NCBI GenBank assembly: GCA_021790295.1
Contig: JAJYIC010000177.1
Span: forward strand, 1-5,867
Origin: Pseudomonadota bacterium
GTDB lineage: Bacteria; Pseudomonadota; Alphaproteobacteria; ATCC43930; CGMCC-115725
Direction of reading: 5' to 3'
DNA: 5,867 nt
Every line of letters begins with the position of its first letter. Within the stretch, counting starts at the first letter, position 1. The notes under the pieces are model-generated. The model did not search any database, had not been told where the DNA came from, and saw only the letters and a list, made by a program, of their open reading frames with translations. A program made the position numbers and the translations under genes. Positions 1 through 4,489 of this stretch are shown here, in pieces.

Positions 1-1
1 T

Positions 2-97
2 ATCGTCGGCGGCACGCGATCGACAAAAGAGGCGGCAAAGAAGGCGTTCAAGCGGATCGAGGCGATCTTCGCGAAATATCCGATCGCGGCGGCCTAA
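2..97 (+). CDS. 3' end of an unrecognised protein gene (partial)
   Basis: An open frame enters from the left edge in phase 2 and ends at TAA (95-97), giving 31 visible residues. The tail is lysine- and alanine-rich and probably helical (for example TKEAAKKAFKRIEAIF), ending in KYPIAAA. Codon choice resembles the neighbouring genes, with G or C in most third positions, which supports a real coding end. The visible part is too short to assign a family, so no function is proposed. A GC-rich hairpin begins 15 bases after the stop and is a plausible terminator. The gene is convergent with the minus-strand cluster that fills the rest of the window. Confidence 0.5.
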   Translation: MVGGTRSTKEAAKKAFKRIEAIFAKYPIAAA

Positions 98-112
98 AAC
101 GATTGCGGGGCG

Positions 113-148
113 GCGAGGCGGGCCTCGCTTTGCCGCCTCGCTTCCTTC
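113..148 (+). terminator. Probable terminator of the upstream plus-strand gene
   Basis: GCGAGGCGG (113-121) and CCGCCTCGC (133-141) are perfect inverted repeats with an 11-base loop, followed by the moderately T-rich TTCCTTC (142-148). The loop contains a third copy of the same arm (GCCTCGC, 123-129), so an alternative shorter hairpin can form. It lies just after the stop of the partial plus-strand gene. The T-tract is weak, so termination efficiency is uncertain. Confidence 0.4.
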
Positions 149-194
149 GGCGGCCCCGCCGGCTCGGGGTTGGAACGCCTTCGGCGGATTCGCC

Positions 195-230
195 AAAAAA
201 GATTGGCCGGAACCCGAAAGTTCCGGCCAA
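195..230 (-). terminator. Strong rho-independent terminator, minus strand
   Basis: Read on the minus strand, TTGGCCGGAAC (230-220) pairs perfectly over 11 bp with GTTCCGGCCAA (213-203) around a six-base loop. After two bases comes a run of six T (200-195). No equivalent T-run follows the hairpin on the plus strand, so the direction is clear. The nearest protein gene upstream on this strand is lysR, which ends at 505, about 275 bases before the stem. The terminator therefore closes either an unusually long lysR 3' region or a separate small RNA. Confidence 0.85.
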
Positions 231-359
231 GTTTGAACAGGGAGGCTTCACGTCTGGGAGACGTAAGGGTCCGTAGACCCTCTTCCCGGGTACAAGACCC
301 GGAAACCCTCTCCGGCAACTTTCGCCGCCGAAAACTTGGTGCGATCAACGATCGCCTGG
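195..359 (-). ncRNA. Candidate structured small RNA or lysR 3'-UTR-derived RNA
   Basis: Between lysR and the terminator at 195-230 the minus strand folds into a run of hairpins without a credible protein frame. In transcription order these are: GCGATC-GTT-GATCGC (355-341); a weaker TTTCG/CGAAA stem (333-320); a 9-bp stem with one G-U pair and loop CTTGT (305-283); AGGGTC-TACG-GACCCT (281-266), closed by a stable C(UACG)G tetraloop; ACGTCT-CCC-AGACGT (264-250); an apparently unpaired linker with CCTCCC (245-240); then the terminator. The CTCCC around the fifth loop and the CCTCCC in the linker resemble the anti-Shine-Dalgarno elements of rhizobial trans-acting small RNAs, such as the AbcR and cuckoo classes. 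The 5' end is a guess: an AT-rich patch at 365-382 contains a possible -10 (TACATT, 371-366) but no good -35. I cannot match it to a named RNA family. It could instead be a stable 3' end of the lysR mRNA. Confidence 0.42.
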
Positions 360-419
360 GACGCGAATGTAACGATTTATGTCAGAAGCACCACCGGGAA
401 TTTTTGCTGGCTCATCTGC

Positions 420-447
420 AAAAACCGCAAGGCTCGTAGGGGTTTTT
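420..447 (-). terminator. Weak A/T-rich inverted repeat after lysR
   Basis: AAAAACC (420-426) and GGTTTTT (441-447) form a 7-bp inverted repeat with a 14-base spacer, lying 58 bases beyond the lysR stop. The T-run sits inside the stem rather than after a GC-rich stem, so this would be a poor intrinsic terminator in either direction. It may help separate lysR transcription from the structured RNA region further on. It is listed because it is the only such repeat between the two. Confidence 0.2.
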
Positions 448-504
448 ACGTATCGCCGGAGGAGCGCAAAGAGATTGTCCCTGAATACTACTGCGGTCGC
501 AAGG

Positions 505-1398
505 TCAGCCAAGCCTGCTTTCGGCGACCTTGCGCAAGAGAAAGTCCCGGAACACGGCGATGCGCTTCGAGTTGCGCAGCTCTTCCGGATAGACGAAATA
601 CGCTTCGACAGGCGGCCCCGACAGCTCCGGCAGGACCCGCACAAGATCGCTCTCTTCCACCGCCACGAAATCGGAAAAAGCGGCGATCCCGAGGCCGCTT
701 CTGACCGCACGCAGGATCGCATAGATATTGTTGACCGTCAGGATCGGCTTGCGCTCTTGGCCGGGCTTGGCGCCCGCTTCCAGGAGCCAATTCGTCTCCT
801 GTCTCGGCGGCCGCGCATCTACGCCGTAAACGATGATCCGGTGCTTGTCGAGGTCCTCCGGCTTTTGCGGCATGCCGTACTTCTTGATGTATTCGGGCGC
901 GGCGTAGACGTGAACCTTGATGCTGACGAGATGGCGCTGAATGAGATCGGGCTGGCGCGGCGGCGACATGCGGATCGCCACATCCGCCTCGCGCATCGAA
1001 AGGTCGAGTTCGGTGTCGTCGACGACGACGCTCACCTCGATCTCCGGATAAAGGTCGAGGAATTCGCGAATCCGAGGGGTGAGCCAAGTCGAGCCGAACG
1101 CCACCGTGGTCGTGATCTTGAGCGGCCCTTTCGGGCGGTCCTTCGACTCGGTGATCATCCCTTCGACCATCGACAGCTTGGCGAAGACCTCGCGGGCCGT
1201 GCGGAAGAGGAGCTCGCCCTGCTCGGTCAGGATGAGACCGCGCGCATGGCGGTGAAAGAGCGGGACCGCGAGGCTCTCTTCGAGCGCGCTGATCTGGCGG
1301 CTGACGGCGGATTGGCTGAGATTGAGCGCTTCCCCGGCATGCGTGAAGCTGCCGGCCTCCGCGACGGCGTGAAAGACCCGCAATTTGTCCCAGTCCAT
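505..1398 (-). CDS. lsrB: LysR-family transcriptional regulator, LsrB/VtlR type
   Basis: This is a DNA-binding regulator with a winged helix-turn-helix at residues 1-60 and a periplasmic-binding-protein-like effector domain at about 90-290. The N-terminus MDWDKLRVFHAVAEAGSFTH and the segments FHRHARGL (48-55), LTEQGELLF (57-65) and QPDLIQR (149-155) match my recollection of LsrB of Sinorhizobium and VtlR of Brucella and Agrobacterium. Those proteins control envelope, redox and small-RNA (abcR) genes. At 297 residues the length is normal for LysR proteins. I start at 1398 because the family begins MDWDK and a GGGGGA site lies 7 bases upstream. An in-frame ATG at 1467 overlaps the trxB stop as ATGA and would add 23 residues with no recognisable domain. 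The gene follows trxB on the same strand and is probably co-transcribed with it. The protein contains no cysteine at all, unlike the thiol-sensing described for S. meliloti LsrB. The LysR family assignment is firm; the orthologue name is from memory and less sure. Confidence 0.88.
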   Translation of the reverse strand: MDWDKLRVFHAVAEAGSFTHAGEALNLSQSAVSRQISALEESLAVPLFHRHARGLILTEQGELLFRTAREVFAKLSMVEGMITESKDRPKGPLKITTTVAFGSTWLTPRIREFLDLYPEIEVSVVVDDTELDLSMREADVAIRMSPPRQPDLIQRHLVSIKVHVYAAPEYIKKYGMPQKPEDLDKHRIIVYGVDARPPRQETNWLLEAGAKPGQERKPILTVNNIYAILRAVRSGLGIAAFSDFVAVEESDLVRVLPELSGPPVEAYFVYPEELRNSKRIAVFRDFLLRKVAESRLG

Positions 1399-1405
1399 CC
1401 CGTTG

Positions 1406-1411
1406 TCCCCC
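1406..1411 (-). promoter_or_regulatory. Ribosome binding site deciding the lysR start
   Basis: GGGGGA on the minus strand lies 7 bases before the ATG at 1398-1396. This favours the MDWDK start, the family's normal N-terminus, over the upstream ATG at 1467. The upstream ATG overlaps the trxB stop and could only be reached by translational coupling. Confidence 0.55.
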
Positions 1412-1463
1412 AGCAACCGCTTCTGCGGGCGCGCCCTTTGGGCTTGGATTCCCTCGAAAGCGC

Positions 1464-2429
1464 TCATTCGGCGGCCCGCCTCGTCGCCGCATCCTCCGCT
1501 TCGGCGAGGTACTTTTCGGCTTCGATCGCCGCCATGCAGCCCATCCCGGCCGCGGTCACCGCCTGCCGGTAGATCTTGTCCTTGACGTCGCCGGCGGCGA
1601 AGACGCCGGGAACCGCCGTCGCGGTCGAATCGGGCCGGGTCTTGATGTAGCCCTCTTCATCGAGAGAAAGCTGCCCGGCGAGGAACCCCGTCACCGGCGT
1701 GTGGCCGATGGCGATAAAGACGCCGTCGCATGGAAACTCGCCCTTCTCGCCGGTGATGACGTTCCGCAAGCGCACAGCCGTGACCCGCGGCGGCTCCGGC
1801 ACGCCCACAATCTCCTCGACGACGCTGTTCCAGAGAACCTCGATCTTGGGGTTGCGGGAGAGCCGGTCCTGGAGGATTTTTTCGGCGCGCAGAGAGCCGC
1901 GGCGATGGACGAGAGTGACGCGCGTCGCGAAATTCGTGAGGAACATTGCCTCTTCGACCGCGGTATTGCCGCCGCCGACGACGACCACTTCCTTGCCGCG
2001 GAAAAAGAAACCGTCGCAGGTTGCGCAGGCCGAGACGCCGAAACCACGAAAGGCCGCTTCGCTTTCGAGCCCGAGCCAACGCGCCTGGGCGCCGGTTGCG
2101 ATGATCACCGCCTCGCCCGCGTAAACATCGCCCGAATCACCGGTCGCGAGAAAAGGCCGCCCGGAGAGGTCGATCGCAGTCACGAGGTCGGAGACGATCC
2201 TCGTGCCGACCGACTCCGCCTGACGGCGCATCTCTTCCATCAGCCACGGCCCCTGGATCACCTGCGAGAAACCCGGGTAGTTTTCGACATCGGTCGTAAT
2301 CGTCATCTGCCCGCCGGGCTGCAGCCCGGTGAGGAGAAGTGGCGCGAGGTTGGCGCGCGCCGCATAAATCGCCGCCGTCAGTCCGGCGGGTCCGGCGCCG
2401 AGGATCAAGACCTTGCTCTCGTGGCGCAT
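1464..2429 (-). CDS. trxB: Thioredoxin reductase (NADPH)
   Basis: This is a cytoplasmic flavoenzyme that uses NADPH to reduce oxidised thioredoxin through FAD and a redox-active disulfide. The 321-residue length matches bacterial low-molecular-weight TrxB. Visible motifs in order are: the FAD-binding GAGPAG at 11-16; the ATGA segment at 111-114; the catalytic CATC at 135-138, followed by DG; the NADPH-binding GGGNTAVEE at 152-160; HRR at 175-177, which contacts the NADPH 2'-phosphate and indicates NADPH rather than NADH; and the second FAD segment GD at 280-281, with RQA at 288-290. All key residues are intact. The start gives MRHESKVLIL, so the FAD motif sits at the usual distance; AGGAA lies about 12 bases upstream. 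A possible extended -10 promoter lies 29-37 bases before the start. The stop overlaps an upstream lysR ATG as ATGA, or leaves 65 bases before the preferred lysR start. In many rhizobia an Lrp/AsnC gene precedes trxB; here a gene of unknown function does. Confidence 0.97.
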   Translation of the reverse strand: MRHESKVLILGAGPAGLTAAIYAARANLAPLLLTGLQPGGQMTITTDVENYPGFSQVIQGPWLMEEMRRQAESVGTRIVSDLVTAIDLSGRPFLATGDSGDVYAGEAVIIATGAQARWLGLESEAAFRGFGVSACATCDGFFFRGKEVVVVGGGNTAVEEAMFLTNFATRVTLVHRRGSLRAEKILQDRLSRNPKIEVLWNSVVEEIVGVPEPPRVTAVRLRNVITGEKGEFPCDGVFIAIGHTPVTGFLAGQLSLDEEGYIKTRPDSTATAVPGVFAAGDVKDKIYRQAVTAAGMGCMAAIEAEKYLAEAEDAATRRAAE

Positions 2430-2457
2430 TCCGCAACTCGGTTCCTAGAAGCCCAGC

Positions 2458-2466
2458 ACTATATCA
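2458..2466 (-). promoter_or_regulatory. Possible extended -10 promoter for trxB-lysR
   Basis: On the minus strand TGATATAGT reads as TG-N-TATAGT, an extended -10 element with five of six matches to TATAAT. Transcription from it would begin around 2450, giving a leader of about 20 bases that contains AGGAA. No convincing -35 is present, which is tolerated for extended -10 promoters. It sits in the 73-base gap between the 638-residue gene and trxB, where no terminator was seen, so read-through from upstream is also possible. Confidence 0.4.
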
Positions 2467-2502
2467 GTTCTCGGGAAAGCGGCGGGAAGGGGTGTCGGCG
2501 CC

Positions 2503-4419
2503 TCAAAAGCCGAACATATGATCGAGGCTGAAAGCACCGTCGCCTCCGAGGAGCCCGTGGTAACCGAAAAGCCGGCAGGTGGGATCGCGCACGAGGATAT
2601 AGGCACCTTCCCCGGCCTCACGCCGAATCGCCGGTTCGAATTCTCCGTGATAGGACCAGAGCCGTGATCCCGAACAGGGAATTCTCAGCCTCCTTTTCGC
2701 GACCTCGCGCCCTTTGCCGTCGAAAAGGATGAGATCGGTCGTGCTCGTCCGAAGCCAGGGTTGCGAAGCAGGATAGATCAAATGGCACAAGGTGTCGAAG
2801 CCCTCCTCGCCAAGACGCAGGAAAAGGCGCGTCGAAAGGCCCGGAGGGCGCCCCGCATAGGATTGCGGCTCGTTCCGATAGGTGAGGATGGTATTGAAGA
2901 CGTGCGCGCCAAAACTCGTCTCGGCGGCCTGTCCGCTCTCGCGGTGGCGATAGCGGAAAATCGCATGAAGCCAGCCGTCGGCCTCGCCCCCTTCGGCGAA
3001 ATCGTAGACGAGTTCGAGGTGTCCATAGCCCTCGCCGAGAGAGGCGGCGCCGCTCACGGCGTCGAGGTCGAGCGCCGTGCCGTGCGCGCGCGGCAGACGG
3101 CCAAAGGCATGGCGCGCCGCCTCCCGCCCCTCGGCATCGTAAAGGATGGCGGCGATCGGCAGCTCCTTTTGCGCCGTCGCCATCGGCGTCGGCAGAATGG
3201 TCGTTTGCCACTTCCCGCGCGGCAGAATCGGCGCCGGCAGCAGGTACCCCTTGCCGAGGGTCGCGGCGAGAGAGGGGATCCTCGGGTCGGGCGAGAGGTC
3301 GCTGCGCTCGACGTTGACGTGGGCGATCCGTCGCCGGCCCGCACTCACCACCTCATAACGCGGACGCACCATATGCCTTCCGGCATAAAATTCGACCTGG
3401 CGAGGCCACAAAAGCCCGGGCAGAAGCGCTCCGACATCAAGAGGAAGCGTCGCAAAGGGAGGGATCTCCGGAAGGATCGCCGCGGCCTTCTTCTCTTCGC
3501 CCATGGGAACGAGCGCGAGCGCGCCCGAAGGGATCGGGCTCGGGTGGCTGTTTTGCACCCATAAGACCACCTCTTCGCCGGGCGCAGGCGCCGGCAGGCC
3601 GGCATAGCGTTTGGCCGGCCAAGCGTTGGCGTCATGGGTGGACGAAAGCGTGCGCTCGCTCTTGCCTTCGCCGTAGAAATCGAGCGCGTATTTGACGATG
3701 TCGTGTCCCGCCGCGCCGACGACGTGAAGAAAGAGCTGTCCCCCGAATTCGGGGAGCCGGAAACGCGCGCGGATCTCGCGGCTGTCGAAGAGGATCGCGG
3801 CGGCGGCGGGCGGCAGGGTTTCGCACCATTCGGCGAGGATCTCGCCGCTCTCGGCGAAGAGCGTCAGCCACAGCCTGACGGTGCGGGCGCCGTAACCCGC
3901 CCAGTAATTGGCGGTGACGAGACGCGTATGGAGACCCTGGCGGTCTCGAAAGAAGGCAAAATTGGTGACGAAGTTGAGAGGATCGAGATAGCGGCCCGGG
4001 TTGGTGAGGCGCTTCTCGCAGAGGCGCATGGCGTCGAGGGTAAAGAGGCTCGCATCCTGCGGCAGATAGGGGCGCAACTGCTCGACGAACCGTTCGGCGT
4101 CGAAGGCGGCGACAAAGACGGCTCGCGCGCGCGAGCGGGAAAGAGCGGTCAGAGGCTCCGCCTCGCATCCCAAAACCTTTTCGCCGAGCCTCGTCACGTC
4201 TTGCACATAAACCCCGGCGACCCTGAGATCGCCCGTTCCGTAAAAGGAGAGAAAGGCTTCGGCCGCGCGCTCGCAGTCGACGATCGCCACCGGCGAATGG
4301 CGCGCGAGCGCCGCGCCAAGCGCCCGCGCCGGGGGCGCCGCGGTGGGATGGACAAGGGCCTTGTAGAGCGTATTGCCGCCCACCCTGTTGTCGAAGGTCT
4401 CGATCCCGAGGGCCATCAT
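2503..4419 (-). CDS. Unknown protein: Rossmann-like N-terminus and four repeated modules
   Basis: I do not recognise this 638-residue protein as a named family. No signal peptide or membrane segment is evident, so it is probably cytoplasmic. Residues 43-150 alternate hydrophobic strands and helices (AIVDCE at 45-50, VAGVYVQD at 67-74, ARAVFVAAF at 98-106), resembling the Rossmann-type sugar- or CoA-binding domain at the start of PglD-like proteins. From about 150 on, four diverged copies of a strand-rich module can be traced by the cores LTLFAESGE (185), LALVPMGEE (301), ILYDAEGRE (425) and ILFDGKGRE (564). Each copy ends in a histidine: H262, H367, H506 and H634. Modules of the immunoglobulin-like beta-sandwich kind are my inference. 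The protein ends HMFGF. Two ATGs stand in tandem at 4419 and 4416; the frame is open upstream to 4689, but that part lies over the PAP2 gene's end and looks non-coding. The Shine-Dalgarno signal is weak. It follows the PAP2 gene after 70 bases and precedes trxB by 73, on the same strand. Confidence 0.8.
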   Translation of the reverse strand: MMALGIETFDNRVGGNTLYKALVHPTAAPPARALGAALARHSPVAIVDCERAAEAFLSFYGTGDLRVAGVYVQDVTRLGEKVLGCEAEPLTALSRSRARAVFVAAFDAERFVEQLRPYLPQDASLFTLDAMRLCEKRLTNPGRYLDPLNFVTNFAFFRDRQGLHTRLVTANYWAGYGARTVRLWLTLFAESGEILAEWCETLPPAAAAILFDSREIRARFRLPEFGGQLFLHVVGAAGHDIVKYALDFYGEGKSERTLSSTHDANAWPAKRYAGLPAPAPGEEVVLWVQNSHPSPIPSGALALVPMGEEKKAAAILPEIPPFATLPLDVGALLPGLLWPRQVEFYAGRHMVRPRYEVVSAGRRRIAHVNVERSDLSPDPRIPSLAATLGKGYLLPAPILPRGKWQTTILPTPMATAQKELPIAAILYDAEGREAARHAFGRLPRAHGTALDLDAVSGAASLGEGYGHLELVYDFAEGGEADGWLHAIFRYRHRESGQAAETSFGAHVFNTILTYRNEPQSYAGRPPGLSTRLFLRLGEEGFDTLCHLIYPASQPWLRTSTTDLILFDGKGREVAKRRLRIPCSGSRLWSYHGEFEPAIRREAGEGAYILVRDPTCRLFGYHGLLGGDGAFSLDHMFGF

Positions 4420-4489
4420 GCTTCGGCCGCCCTGTTCTCCCTCAATCTTGCCGATACAACCGGGTGTGCGCCGTGGCAAGGCGCGTTCG

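Noticed and set aside
195..360. Assignment of the structured region to 6S RNA, SRP RNA, tmRNA or a specific AbcR homologue
   Set aside because: The hallmark sequences of 6S, SRP and tmRNA were not found, and I cannot reproduce an AbcR alignment from memory. It is therefore left as an unnamed candidate.
365..382. AT-rich patch with repeated ATGT as a LysR operator
   Set aside because: It forms a partial direct repeat, not a clear inverted T-N11-A site, so an operator claim is not supported. It is kept only as weak support for a possible -10.
488..1492. Minus-strand 334-codon frame overlapping lysR
   Set aside because: It is a shifted frame of lysR; the product is Arg-, Gly- and Pro-rich low-complexity sequence with no domain.
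379..1572. Long plus-strand open frame (397 codons) opposite lysR
   Set aside because: It lies antisense to the clearly conserved LysR gene and its predicted protein is rich in Arg, Asp and Ala without any recognisable motif. Such frames are expected opposite GC-rich genes whose third positions are G or C.
2480..2518. TCGGC/GCCGA inverted repeat around the stop of the repeat-protein gene as a terminator
   Set aside because: The stem is only 5 bp with the stop codon inside the loop, and no T-run follows.
1701..2531. Plus-strand 276-codon frame opposite trxB
   Set aside because: It is antisense to an intact trxB and shows no family motif; it is a composition artefact.
4442..4480. TTGCCA and TTGTAT/GTATCG as a promoter before the repeat-protein gene
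   Set aside because: Spacing is 14 bases to TTGTAT, and the better-spaced GTATCG matches -10 poorly. It is not distinguishable from chance.
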